The notes below the pieces were generated by a model that searched no databases, was not told the origin of the DNA, and was given only the letters and a program-made list of their open reading frames with translations. From Glebionis coronaria (lineage: Eukaryota; Streptophyta; Magnoliopsida; Asterales; Asteraceae): DNA of 64,000 nt. A program made the position numbers and the translations under genes. The stretch lies in assembly GCA_025667525.1 (NCBI GenBank), contig JANFOE010002259.1, positions 2,501-66,500 of the forward strand, given 5' to 3'. This document shows, piece by piece, positions 49,047 to 60,539 of this stretch (position 1 is its first letter; the number at the start of each line of letters is the position of its first letter).

Positions 49047-52000
49047 TGAAATGTGTATAATGCAAGTTCGTTTTCTCAGTTCTTAACTAATAGAAAGTCC
49101 AATCAATATCAAATTTATAATTGTTTTTGGTTGTTCAAGCTTGCTTGGTAATCTATTGCTAATTCAAACAAAGCTATCTAAAAATGAAAAATATAGACCT
49201 ACTTATACGTAAAACAAGTTGCAAATTCCAAATTTTATTCAAGTAAAATATTAAAATGCAAAATATAAAAGTATAAGGACTAAAAATGTAATTTCTATGA
49301 AATGTAAATGCTTGAAATGTAAATTCTAAAAGTTACAAGGACTAAAAATGTAAATCAGTTATCTAAAAGGACTAAACTTGTAAAATCTTAAACAAACTAA
49401 CCAAAAACTAACAAATTAACAAACTTTAAAACTGAAATTTAACAACTAACAAATTCCAGGGTCTAACTTTTGCAAATACCACAAAATAAGAACAATTAGC
49501 TAGGTTTAGAAACAGATTAGAAATATAGGGACTAAAGTGCAAATAAACCAAAATTATAACCAAAAACGGGCACAAAGAAAGAATAAGCTCGTTTGAGCTT
49601 ATTTCTCAACCAAATAAGCTGAAACAACTTGCAAAACTTTTAAAATCCAATTACAACTACGTGTGTTCAAGGAAATAAGCTAAAAGTCCAAAATAAGCAA
49701 AAGAGTGCTTATTAATAAGCTCAAAATAAGCTACAGCTTAATCCAAACTTCCACAACTTGATTTTTTTATCAAAACTGATTAAGCACTTGATTTAAGGAA
49801 GGGGAAATCAAATTAGAACAATTTTCATCCAGAAATAAGCCAGATATCTGAAAATAAGCTCAAATGAGCTTATGTTGACCAAACGTTGACCAGATTTTAG
49901 AAAAAGCTCAAAATCTCAAAATCTCATATTCAACACTTACTAAACAGGTTTGTGAAAGAAAACAGCTATGTTTATGAAGTGGATTAAGAGATCTAGCAAA
50001 ACAGTAAGCCTTTCACATCAGAGAATGCAAAATGCTCAGACCTTAACTAATAAGCTGTTTTCTTGCTTATTTCTTGATACTGTAGAATTTCCTCTTAAAG
50101 TCTGAAAGATTATGTTATAAGCTAAGACTGGAAACTGGTTTGAGCAAATTTGATCAAGTAATGAATGAGAAACAATCAAGTGAATTTGGCAAGTTTTAAA
50201 CTAAAAGCTGATAAAAGGAATGACCCAAACTTTTTGATTACCAATTGCCTGTTTAACTATTTTACTGACTTACAAAAGACTCAAAACTACTTGTTAACTC
50301 CTATTAAGTAGAAATGAACACTTAAACACCATTTAACAACACTTGAAATCTGATTTACAACTAGTCCCAAACACACCTTTATCTGATTATGATCAAACTT
50401 TTTCAAGGACTTTTTGAGTAATGATTAAGACTGATTAAAGAGCTATAGCAAACTAGTTTAGGTGATCAAAATGAAGGCTAATGAGACTGAAATCAAGCAA
50501 GTTTACCAACTAGAACTCAATTAAGGTGATTAGCTAAAAATATACTGAAATTAAGCCAAAAACTTCAAAACTAAACTCAAGTGAACAAGATTAAACTACA
50601 AATCACTAGAATCACACAATCAACAACTACTTATCAATTAAAACAGGCAGCCATCAACTCTACACTAGAGAATGAAGCATGCAAAGACTGTTTAGAGGAA
50701 CAAAAATCAGAAACTTAGAAACCTATTGTAGTAATCCTTTGGGTAGAAGAGGAGCGCTGAGCTCTCTTGCCCTAGTGATACCACCACCTATCACTAGCTA
50801 TCAACTCTTATCAACAATCAATTCAGCTACAAATCATCATTCTGCCATGAAACCTTCAAGAACTAGGAATGAACTGGAATTCTGATCAAACAGCAACAAT
50901 TCTTCAACAAAGTCAGTTATGATCAATGTATGATCATAACAAACTTCTATCAGCAACAAATGAATCACACAATAGCAGTAAAGTAGCAGGAATTGAAGAA
51001 CAGAATTTGGCGGGAAAACTTGAATTTGAATTTTTATTGATGAAATCAGTTACAAAAGGTAGTTACAAGGGTTCTAACTAACTAACTAACTCAAGAGTTT
51101 GTCAGACTCTTGAGTAGTTAGGTGAAAAGGAGGGAAAAAGAGAAAAGTGAAATTGAGAGAACTAGGTGTTAACAAAATTAAGCTACTATCACAAATGAAG
51201 TACAAGTTGTGTATTTATAGGCAAGATAAGAGAGATTCTGTTGGAGTTGTGACGTGTTTGAGCCAATTATCACTTGACACGTGGAAGAATTCTGCAAATC
51301 TTCTTTGAAGGTGATGAACTTGAATTGGGGGTTTTTGATTCAATGGATAATATGTTAAATGAATTGCACCGTTGGATTCGTCTTCAAAAATTAAGCAACT
51401 TTGATGTTTTGATCTTCTCTTGAAACGCTTTCTATCTCAAACCCGTTCCTGGAAAGTATTTTGGTGAAAGAGAAAAACACGTGTCAGCTTCTTATTGGTG
51501 GAAAAAGTGTGTTGCGGATTGCACTGTTGTGATTGGGTTATTAATTGTGACGGCTGTAGTGGGAATTTAATATTTGATCCGTGTGAACTCCTTTCTTGCT
51601 TCTGATTGGTCCATAGCCTTTCACTTGGATTAAACATTACAAAACTTTCCCAACTTGGCAGATTAGGTCCCTTGACTTGGCAGATTGCTATTTAAAGCTA
51701 ATATCTTCATTCCTTTGACATTTTTGACCCTTCAACTTTGATTCTTCAACAAAAATGACCCTTTGACTTGAGTTGACTTTGTAGTTGACCAAATTTGACT
51801 TTAATCTTGACTTTCCATAATTTGCACTTTAAGTCCTTCAACTTTCACAAATTGTCAAGATAGGTCCTTGAACTTCAAAGTCTTGTCACTTTTGATCCTC
51901 TTTTGTCTTTTTCATCCATTTGAGCTTGATTTTTCCTTATTTGCTTGAAATTGTATCCTTTTACCTACATAAGATCACACAAACACAAACATACCACATA

Positions 52001-52088
52001 ACACTGCTTTTTACAATATAAAAGGGTATTTTGCTTCATGTTTTAGGGTTATTTGTTGATAAAAGGATATGAGTTTAAGCTCATATCA
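49047..52088 (-). repeat. 3' LTR of element 2 (3042 bp)
   Basis: TG...CA, nearly identical to 60540-63580. On minus it starts TGATATGAGCTTAAACTCAT, a perfect 8-bp hairpin. The TATA box TATAAATAC is at 51211-51219 (minus) and CCACGTGTCAAG at 51273-51284. Many AATAAGC (minus GCTTATT) motifs at 49580-50070. The plus ORF 50679-50885 recurs at 62172-62378 only because it lies in the LTR. Confidence 0.95.
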
Positions 52089-52103
52089 AATTCCCCTACA
52101 CTT
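52089..52103 (-). other. Polypurine tract, element 2
   Basis: On minus AAGTGTAGGGGAATT immediately precedes the 3' LTR. Confidence 0.8.
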
Positions 52104-54067
52104 GAGCATTGCCATGTCCTCATGCAATATTATCTTTCAAGGCTTGAAAATTTACATTTCCCTCATAATTAATCCACCTTGGCCATATGAGATGCATCTA
52201 CACTACTCTAAACTAAATGATGCATGATTTTGACTTTTAATAATGCAATGAATCAAAATACAATTCTATCTATATCTTTTTGATTTTTCTTGAAATGGTT
52301 TTGATGGAAATAACTCATAAAGAACTCAATGACTTGGATTAGGGCTTGGGTACCATGGACACTTATCACCCTCAAGTTTCACTTTCCCCAAACCAAGCTA
52401 GTAAATGGAATCATTGCATTCACAAGTAAAAAGTGCATCAACTTATTCATGACAATTAAATGTGGAACCGATTATTATTTGAGCAAATTGCTTGTGGGCA
52501 AATTTGTCATTATTCAAGCGTGAAATATAAGAAGTGTAAAATCCAAAAATAAGGAAGCACGGTTTTAATCCTAAGTAATCCTCTCACACATTACTTGAAA
52601 AACCGCTCACAATTAATATAAGTCCGTATTAAGAGTAATAAGTCATTCGCCTTATGTGTAAAATCCTCATGTCATGCTTTCATAAGTAACTACACACTCG
52701 CTAAGGAAAGAAAAATAAAACTCACGCAATAATTTACATCCGCATCTTTTTGAGATTTTGGATCTTCAACCCCGCAACCCGTCAAGGTAATATTGGATTG
52801 GAGCAATCTATTGAATCCCCGCAACCCGTCAAGGTAATATTGGAACTCAATAGTCACTATAATTAACACCACACTGCCCCTCTTGGGAGTCTTGCATTAT
52901 TTTATTTTTTTTTTCTTTTCTTTTTTTTTTCTAGCCACTCATTTTTTTTCATAAGCCGCTCTTATTTTTCTTTATTCCTCACCAAGAAATTTGAAAAGAA
53001 GAAAAGGAAAAACACCCGCTAAATATGGAGCATAACATAAGTCAAGTACACATAAAACGTGCTAACTTAGAATCTTAAGACGTACTCATATCAACCATGA
53101 ATGATTAGCCAAAAATGCATAAGAGATTACAAACCAATTAAAACCGTACTTGATTATTTATTAACAATTATATACAAGCGAAGAACATAGAGATAAAGAA
53201 GAGAAGGGTTTAGCCACAAGTAATTGCCATGAAGTCTATCTAGCCCTTTTACACTTGTTTCAACTCTATCATTTCCCATTCTCCACAAATTTAAAATCTC
53301 AAATAATGAAATTGGTGGAAGCTTAGCCTAATAGACCAATGAAGGACTACATGGTTAAGGATACTAGCTAGAGAGTGTTAAAATAAGCAAACTCGGGTTG
53401 AGTCAAAATATCCATGGCGGGCCTAATATGTCAAAGAAGTCTAAATTTGTTAAAACCATGTTTTATTATATTTTTTTCTTTTTATATATTTTTGATGAAA
53501 AATAAAAGAAGAAATATATACAATGCAAATATGTTATGCAAATGAAAATGATTGATGCAAAAATCATGAATGCATATTTTTGTTGGCCAAAGTAGATCAA
53601 AAATTTGAAAAATGTTTGAAAAATTAATTTTCCAAATTATCATGAAAGACAATGACAAGTTCTAGGTAAGGTCACTTCGAAAGAAGACCCCCCTACACTT
53701 AAGCTAAACATTGTCCTCAATGTTTAAGAGCATAGAAGTATAAAAACTTCCCCTACACTTATGACAATGAATAGACTTTGCTTAACCCAAGTTAAGGAAA
53801 GGACTACTATTTGTGAAATCAAGTTTAAGCACAAGGTGTCAATGAAAAATCACTAAAGTAACGAAGTGAACCGGATACAAGGGCCTCCTCCATAAGCTCC
53901 AAAGCATGAGATGAGTGAGCAACCCTACAAACAAGCATGAAGACAAAAGAAGGTCTCCCCTACACTTATCTCCAAATCTATGCCTTTATTTCTAACCTAC
54001 AACACTCTAACCTAGTTATACGATGCTTGAGTTAATGAGTCTCTAGCTCGACTCGTCCCTCAATGAA
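52104..54067 (-). other. Post-pol non-coding region of element 2
   Basis: About 2 kb with no ORF over ~60 codons, so no env-like gene. It holds three further AAGTGTAGGGG tracts (53688-53700, 53750-53760, 53957-53967), the palindrome AAACATTGAGGACAATGTTT (53706-53725) between two of them, and a 28-bp direct repeat (52770-52797 and 52817-52844). Confidence 0.75.
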
Positions 54068-55496
54068 TTAATTCATGGGGAAAATGGGGACCTCTTGGAC
54101 CATTTCAACGGAAATGTCCTCCCCAAAGTAATGCTTAACACGGTGACCATTCACTTTAAAATTTGGACCATCGGGTTGGGATAACTCAAGAGTTCCATAT
54201 GGAAACACTTGAGCAATAGTGAATGGACCGGACCATCTCGACTTAAGCTTGCCCGCAAAAAGCTTCAATCTTGAGTTAAAGAGGAGAACCGGCTCTCCAA
54301 CTTTGAACTCACGATTCTTAATCTTAGCATCATGCAATTTCTTAGTCTTTTCCTTATATAGCAAAGAATTCTCATAGGCATTGGCTCTCAACTCATCCAT
54401 CTCATTGATTTGATCTTTCCTATGTGAACCGGCTTGGTTTAAATCAAAGTTAGCCCACTTGAGAGCCCAAGATGCCTTATGTTCTAACTCAAATGGAAGG
54501 TGGCACGCTTTTCCATAGACAAGCCTATAAGGAGTACAACCAATTGGTGTCTTAAAAGCCGTCCTAAACGCCCACAAAGCATCATCAAGCTTATCCGACC
54601 AAGAAGCTCTATGCTCTCCCACCGTTCTCTCTAAAATTCTCTTTAAACCACGATTTGTGACCTCGGTTTGACCATTTGTTTGAGGGTGATACGCAGTAGA
54701 AAGTCTATGATTCACTCCATATTTCTTCATAACTCTCGTGAATTGATCATTACAAAAGTGCGTACCACGATCACTTATGATGGCCCGAGGTACACCAAAT
54801 CTAGCAAACAATTGTTTCAAGAACTTTACAACCACTCTAGCATCATTAGTAGGTAAGGCTTTAGCCTCCACCCACTTGGACACATAATCCACCGCCACAA
54901 GTATATACTTGTTTCCCTTAGAGGATGGAAAAGGTCCCATGAAATCTATTCCCCATACATCAAATATCTCACACTCTTGGATAAAATTTTGTGGCATCTC
55001 ATCACGTTGTGTAATTTTTCCTTGTCTTTGACAAACATCACAAAATTTCACCATCTCTTGGGCATCCTTGTAAATGGAAGGCCAATAGTAACCCGAATCA
55101 AAGACTTTCTTGGCGGTGTAGTTAGGCCCAAAATGTCCACCCGTAGGTCCTTTATGACATGCTTCTAAGATTTTAAATGCCTCGGGCCCATCTACACACC
55201 GTCTAATGATTTGGTCCGCACATTGCCTAAAAAGATATGGATCATCCCAAAAGTAATACTTAACTTCCTTAAGAAACTTTTTCTTTTGTTGGTAAGTAAG
55301 ACCCTCAATAAGCACATTGCCCACAAGATAGTTTGCAATATCCGCAAACCAAGGTGTGGCATCCTCTTGGGAAGAGATAGACATGAGCTCCTCTAATGGA
55401 AAGGATTCATTAATTTCTTGATGTGGGAAATCTCCTTGAAAAGGATGCTCAAGTCTACTCAAATGATCCGCCGCTAAATTCTCGGCCCCTTTTTTT
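54068..55496 (-). CDS. Integrase segment of pol, element 2
   Basis: Integrase inserts the cDNA into host DNA. The frame opens at the A7 run, without its own ATG, with [18 protein letters not shown], the linker after RNase H. The zinc-binding HHCC domain shows CHKGPTGGH and CDVCQRQGK (about residues 110-165). The DDE core follows: [28 protein letters not shown] and [11 protein letters not shown]. The C-terminal module [19 protein letters not shown] precedes [10 protein letters not shown]. All catalytic residues are present. It is separated from the main frame only by the one-base difference at 55490-55496, so it would be expressed only if that shift is a sequence error or is bypassed. Length is normal for this clade. 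Confidence 0.93.
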
Positions 55497-58400
55497 ATCA
55501 CGAATCTCTATCTTAAACTCTTGAAGCAACAAAACCCATCTCAAAAGCCTAGGCTTAGCATCTTGTTTTGTCATAAGATACTTGAGAGCGGAATGATCCG
55601 TATACACTATGGTCTTGGAAAGCACAAGGTATGGTCTAAACTTCTCAAAAGCATATACTATAGCAAGCAACTCTTTTTCCGTGGTAGTGTAATGAAGTTG
55701 TGCACCGGTCATGGTTTTACTCGCATAGTGTATAGGTTGGAAATGCTTATTAACTCTTTGTCCTAAGACGGCCCCCACCGCATAATCACTAGCGTCACAC
55801 ATAAGCTCAAAAGGTAATTCCCAATTTGGAGAAACCAAAACGGGAGCCTTTGTCAATTTTTCCTTAAGTGTCTCAAAAGATTCTAAACAAGCTTGGTCAA
55901 AAATGAAAGGAGCCTCTTTCTCCAAGAGATGAGTCATCGGTCTAGCTATCTTAGAGAAATCTTGTATAAAGCGCCTATAAAAACCCGCATGACCTAAGAA
56001 ACTCCTCACACCTTTAACCGAGGTGGGTGGGGGAAGCTTAGCAATCACATCAATTTTGGCTCGATCAACTTCTAATCCCTTATTGGATATCTTGTGTCCT
56101 AAAACAATCCCCTCTTTCACCATAAAGTGACATTTCTCCCAATTAAGCACCAAACGTGTTTCCTCACAACGCTTAAGCATTCTCTCAAGATTAGTGAGAC
56201 AAGAGCTAAAAGAGTTCCCAAATACGGAAAAGTCATCCATAAAAACCTCCATGGTTTGCTCTATCATATCATGGAAAATTGCCATCATGCACCTTTGAAA
56301 CGTCCCCGGTGCATTACATAGGCCAAAAGGCATCCTCTTGTAAGCAAATGTACCGTATGGACAAGTGAATGTGGTCTTTTCTTGATCTTTAGGGTCAATT
56401 GGGATTTGGAAATAACCCGAAAAGCCATCAAGAAAACAATAGTACTCATTTCCCGCTAAGCGTTCAAGCATTTGATCCATAAAGGGAAGCGGGAAATGGT
56501 CTTTCCTAGTTGCCTCATTAAGTTTTCTATAATCAATGCAAACTCTCCAACCGGTTACAAGTCTCGTGGGAATAAGCTCATTGTTCTCATTAGGCACCAC
56601 GGTGATTCCACCCTTCTTTGGAACACAATGAACCGGGCTAACCCATGGAGAGTCGGAAATGGGGTAAATCATACCCGCATCTAAGAGTTTAATCACTTCC
56701 TTCTTAATAACCTCATGAATTTTTGGGTTAACTCTCCTTTGGTTTTGAATGGCGGGTTTATAATCATCCTCCATAAGGATTTTGTGAGTACAAAAATGTG
56801 GATCAATTCCCCTTATGTCGGATATTTTCCATGCTAAAGCTTTCTTATGTTTCTTAAGGACTTCAATAAGTTGCTCCTTCTCATCCTCTTTCAATTCCTT
56901 AGCAATAATCACCGGTAATTGGTCTTTTCCTTCTAAGAAAGCATATTCTAAGTGGGATGGAAGTTCCTTAAGTTCAATGGGAGGTGGACTCTCTATGGAA
57001 GGTTTCACTATGGAAGGTTCCTCAATGGTAATCTCTTGTGGAATAGGGGAAGGAATAGGGTCCTCATTGAGCAACTTTTGGATTGTAAGAATATCTTCTT
57101 CCCAATTAATGGGAGAATCATCATCACCAAGAAAGTTGGACTCAAATTCCTCCAAGAGGAAATCACTCTCTCCAAAAGGTGTTAAAGAGGGAGCAATTGA
57201 GGCCACGGTTTCAACATGTGGAATCTCATCACTAGCATTCTTACAAGCATCATGAAAGTGTTCATTACACACTTCATCTAGCACATCCACAATGTTAATC
57301 GTCTCACAAGGTCTAGACTCCTTAACCTCTTTTCTATCACAAACTTTCCCTAACTTAAACACCACTTTCTCATCCTCTACTCTCATAATTAATTCTCCTT
57401 CCGCCACATCTATCAAGGTACGACCCGTTCTCAAAAACGGTCTACCAACAATCAAAGGCACTCTAGGATCCATGTCATAATCGACCACTACAAAGTCGGC
57501 CGGAAAGGTAAACTTATCCACACCGACAAACACATCTTCCGCTATACCTACGGGGTGAGCTATGGTTCGGTTGGCTAGTTCAAGAGTCATCCTAGTGGGG
57601 GTGAGCTCGGGAAGAGAGAGTTGTTTCCAAACCGATAAAGGCATGAGATTTATGCTTGCCCCTAAATCCGCCAAAGCCATGCAATTTTCAACACCGGGAA
57701 AATTACAAGGTATCAAGAAGCGCCCCGGATCTCCAAGTTTTGTTGGTAAGGTTTTAAGTAACACCGCGGAACAATTTTCATTAAGTGATGTGTTGGGCAA
57801 ATCAACCAATTTTTCTTTGTTTGAGAGCAAATCCTTGAACATCTTAGCAAACTTTGGCATATAAGCAAGAGCTTCCGCAAAGGATATGTTGATATTGAGT
57901 TGCTTGAACATCCTTAAGAAATTGGAGACTTGTATGTCATCTTTGTTCTTTAATTTGTCCTTTTTCAACCTTGAAGGGTATGGAAGAGTAGGTTGGGGTG
58001 TAGGTGGAATAGGTGTTGTAGTGGAAGATTTGTCTTTGTTAGCCTCTTCATTGGGAAGTGTGGAAGGTGAAGGAGAAGTATGAGGTGGTTGAGAAGGTGT
58101 GTTTGAGTGAATAGGAGCACTTTGAAGAGGTGGAGTAGAAGTAGAAGGCTTATCACAAGTAGGAGCACAAGTGGGTTGAACAATAGTAGGTTTAGGAGGT
58201 GAAGGATCCTTTGTTGTTGTACCACTCCTTGTTGTAATAGCATTGACATTGGCCCTAGGATTTGTTTGTGTGTTGGAAGGTAAAGCTCCTTGTGGTCTTT
58301 GATTTAATGCCATGAAAAGCTTATTGAATTGGTCATTCATTTTCTTGTCCATAGCTTGGAATTTCTTTTCATTCTCTTGATTCATCTTTTGCAAAAGATC

Positions 58401-59765
58401 CATTGTGTTTAACTCTTGTGGCACATAACCTTGAAAACCTTGAGGTTGGAAAGGTAAAGGTTGAGAGTTAAATCCTTGAGTTGGTGGATAAAAGGTACTT
58501 GCTTGAGGTTGAAATTGATTCGGTGCCTTGTAGTTATTTCCTTGGTATGGTTGTCTTTGCCCTTGATTCCTTGCTAAAATTTGAGGAGGAGTTTGTTGAA
58601 TTTGGGTGGGTGGTTGGGGTGGAAAGCCGGGTGGAGTAAGGTAATTTTGGGATTTGTAAGAAAGGTTATTTGGATTGATGTTAGGCTTGAAGTGTTCACG
58701 GTGTTCCTCTTGGTAAGCATAGCATTCCCCTTGATAACCTTGCACCTTGTCACATTGTTCATAAGAGTGAGGACCTCCACAAGTAACACAAGAAATGGTG
58801 ATGGCATTCACATTGTTTGAGGAATTGTTCAATGTCAAGCTCTTCAAGGCTTGAACTAACTCTTGAGTCATTTCTTGTTGTCCTTGTTTGACTTGTTGAA
58901 GGATCTCTTGATGGTATTTAAGGAATTGGTTATCACAAGGTATTTGAGAAGTGTTTTGGATAACATGAACTCTTTCTTCAAATGGATCGTTTGTTTGAAC
59001 CATTGCCTTAGTCTCAATAATGGTCAAAGCCTCTTGGTATGTCTTGAAATGAATACTCCCTCCCGCGGAAGCATTTAGTGAATCTTGGTGGTGAGGTTTA
59101 AGGCCATTATAGAAAGTATTGATTTGGCTTAGATCATCCATTCCATGATTAGGGCATCGCCTCAACAACTCACTATACTCTTCCCAAGCATCACCAAAGG
59201 ATTGACTAGGTTTTTGTGTAAAGCCCATAATCAAATTCCTCAAAGCCATAGTCTTTTGTGGAGGAAAGAATTTGTTCAAAAACTTAGTGGTAAACTCTTC
59301 CCAAGTGGTGATACTATCGGGTGGTTGGGTGTCTAACCAATGCTTAGCACTCCCATCTAGTGAAAATGACACTAACAACAATCTAATGACATCCGGTGGA
59401 ACCCCATTATGCTTAATGGTATTGCAAAGTGAAAGGAATCTCTTAAGATGAGCATGGGGATCCTCATTTTGTTTTCCATAGAAAGGTGATGCAGCAACCA
59501 TATTGATCATAGATGTATGTAGCTCAAATGTGTTAGCGGGATAGTCGGGAATCTTAATGGCACTAACAAATCCATGAATGTTGGTTTGCATACGTTCAAA
59601 CAAAGTACGGTTATCAACAGCCATGGCTCCTCGTGGTGGTGACAAAGCACGATTCTCGTGATCGGCTTGGTGGACGATGGTGGTCTTACTCTTTCGCTTT
59701 TTCTTCCTTTTCGGAGGAAGAGGTTGTACACCAATCGGTATTTGTGCACGCCCGCGAGTGAGCAT
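55455..59765 (-). CDS. gag-protease-RT-RNase H polyprotein, element 2
   Basis: The start is the first ATG, 59765 ([12 protein letters not shown]); the frame is open three codons further up without ATG. Gag domain at about residues 80-230 ([42 protein letters not shown]). Zinc knuckle [13 protein letters not shown] at about 325. A Q/P-rich linker follows, then protease [12 protein letters not shown] near 700. RT begins near 1000: [35 protein letters not shown] at about 1077, [16 protein letters not shown], catalytic FMDD near 1175. RNase [16 protein letters not shown] at about 1325 and [10 protein letters not shown] near 1390. The frame leaves pol after RDKK at the A7 run and ends 12 codons later. 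Gag and pol share one frame, as in Athila elements. Confidence 0.95.
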   Translation of the reverse strand: MLTRGRAQIPIGVQPLPPKRKKKRKSKTTIVHQADHENRALSPPRGAMAVDNRTLFERMQTNIHGFVSAIKIPDYPANTFELHTSMINMVAASPFYGKQNEDPHAHLKRFLSLCNTIKHNGVPPDVIRLLLVSFSLDGSAKHWLDTQPPDSITTWEEFTTKFLNKFFPPQKTMALRNLIMGFTQKPSQSFGDAWEEYSELLRRCPNHGMDDLSQINTFYNGLKPHHQDSLNASAGGSIHFKTYQEALTIIETKAMVQTNDPFEERVHVIQNTSQIPCDNQFLKYHQEILQQVKQGQQEMTQELVQALKSLTLNNSSNNVNAITISCVTCGGPHSYEQCDKVQGYQGECYAYQEEHREHFKPNINPNNLSYKSQNYLTPPGFPPQPPTQIQQTPPQILARNQGQRQPYQGNNYKAPNQFQPQASTFYPPTQGFNSQPLPFQPQGFQGYVPQELNTMDLLQKMNQENEKKFQAMDKKMNDQFNKLFMALNQRPQGALPSNTQTNPRANVNAITTRSGTTTKDPSPPKPTIVQPTCAPTCDKPSTSTPPLQSAPIHSNTPSQPPHTSPSPSTLPNEEANKDKSSTTTPIPPTPQPTLPYPSRLKKDKLKNKDDIQVSNFLRMFKQLNINISFAEALAYMPKFAKMFKDLLSNKEKLVDLPNTSLNENCSAVLLKTLPTKLGDPGRFLIPCNFPGVENCMALADLGASINLMPLSVWKQLSLPELTPTRMTLELANRTIAHPVGIAEDVFVGVDKFTFPADFVVVDYDMDPRVPLIVGRPFLRTGRTLIDVAEGELIMRVEDEKVVFKLGKVCDRKEVKESRPCETINIVDVLDEVCNEHFHDACKNASDEIPHVETVASIAPSLTPFGESDFLLEEFESNFLGDDDSPINWEEDILTIQKLLNEDPIPSPIPQEITIEEPSIVKPSIESPPPIELKELPSHLEYAFLEGKDQLPVIIAKELKEDEKEQLIEVLKKHKKALAWKISDIRGIDPHFCTHKILMEDDYKPAIQNQRRVNPKIHEVIKKEVIKLLDAGMIYPISDSPWVSPVHCVPKKGGITVVPNENNELIPTRLVTGWRVCIDYRKLNEATRKDHFPLPFMDQMLERLAGNEYYCFLDGFSGYFQIPIDPKDQEKTTFTCPYGTFAYKRMPFGLCNAPGTFQRCMMAIFHDMIEQTMEVFMDDFSVFGNSFSSCLTNLERMLKRCEETRLVLNWEKCHFMVKEGIVLGHKISNKGLEVDRAKIDVIAKLPPPTSVKGVRSFLGHAGFYRRFIQDFSKIARPMTHLLEKEAPFIFDQACLESFETLKEKLTKAPVLVSPNWELPFELMCDASDYAVGAVLGQRVNKHFQPIHYASKTMTGAQLHYTTTEKELLAIVYAFEKFRPYLVLSKTIVYTDHSALKYLMTKQDAKPRLLRWVLLLQEFKIEIRDKKRGREFSGGSFE

Positions 59766-60519
59766 GCAACTCAATACGAGGAATGAGAGAGAAGCTCTCG
59801 TGTGACTTTGAAAAGAATAAGATTATCCTCTTCGAGTTTCGATATTAAATATCCACAAGAAAGTAACAATATATGTAATACTACTTTGGGTGCAAGACCC
59901 TCAATGAAGCTTTCCTTCTTAGAATACTCCCAAGTGAACGGGGGGTTAGGTGGCGCGAAGCACTTAAGTACCTATTGACCCTTAGATGGCATTTTATAGC
60001 ACATCGCCTTTCTATTCACTTAAATGTTCGTATTCTTCGAATTATTGCTTATTGAGAGTATTTATCTATTCTTGCTTTATTTTGTTTGATCGATACGCGT
60101 GTCAAGGACCGGAGCGCCCCTCAACACGGTGTATTGCCTCGGCAATACTTATGGAAGATATGTAGATTGATTGTTCTTATACGTATACGTATTTACTTAT
60201 AATAATATATGGAAAATATTTTTGTATTTATGAGTTTTTTAAAGGAAAATACTATATGTACATAAAAACCGAGAGAATCCAATAATATATATTTTTGGGT
60301 GCAATCTCTTAGGAAAAAGATTGCTTTTTGGATTTTTTTATTTTTGGTCAATTCTTTAGGAAAAGAATTGTTTTGTTAATGTTTTAGTTTTTATATATTT
60401 TTATATTTTTGATTTTTTATTTGTTTTTGATTTATAATACGTAAAAATAACGTTCACAAAGTGAACGGATCCCAAAAGCCAATGAAAACCGTCAATCGAT
60501 AGTCTCTCGTGTAGTCAAA
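59766..60519 (-). other. 5' leader of element 2
   Basis: Non-coding leader between PBS and gag. On minus it contains CTTAAGTGCTTCGCGCC at 59952-59968, identical to the leader motif of element 1. Confidence 0.65.
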
Positions 60520-60537
60520 GAACCGGCAGCGGCGCCA
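60520..60537 (-). other. Primer binding site, element 2 (tRNA-Asp-like)
   Basis: On minus TGGCGCCGCTGCCGGTTC, two bases after the 5' LTR. The first 15 bases fit the plant tRNA-Asp 3' end with one mismatch (from memory); the last three differ. Confidence 0.75.
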
Positions 60538-60539
60538 TT

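Noticed and set aside
50679..50885. 68-codon plus ORF repeated identically at 62172-62378
   Set aside because: Identical because both copies lie in the LTRs of element 2; antisense to the element and without recognisable domain.
56815..57255. 146-codon plus ORF and other plus ORFs at 55521-59336
   Set aside because: Antisense shadows of the gag-pol frame of element 2.
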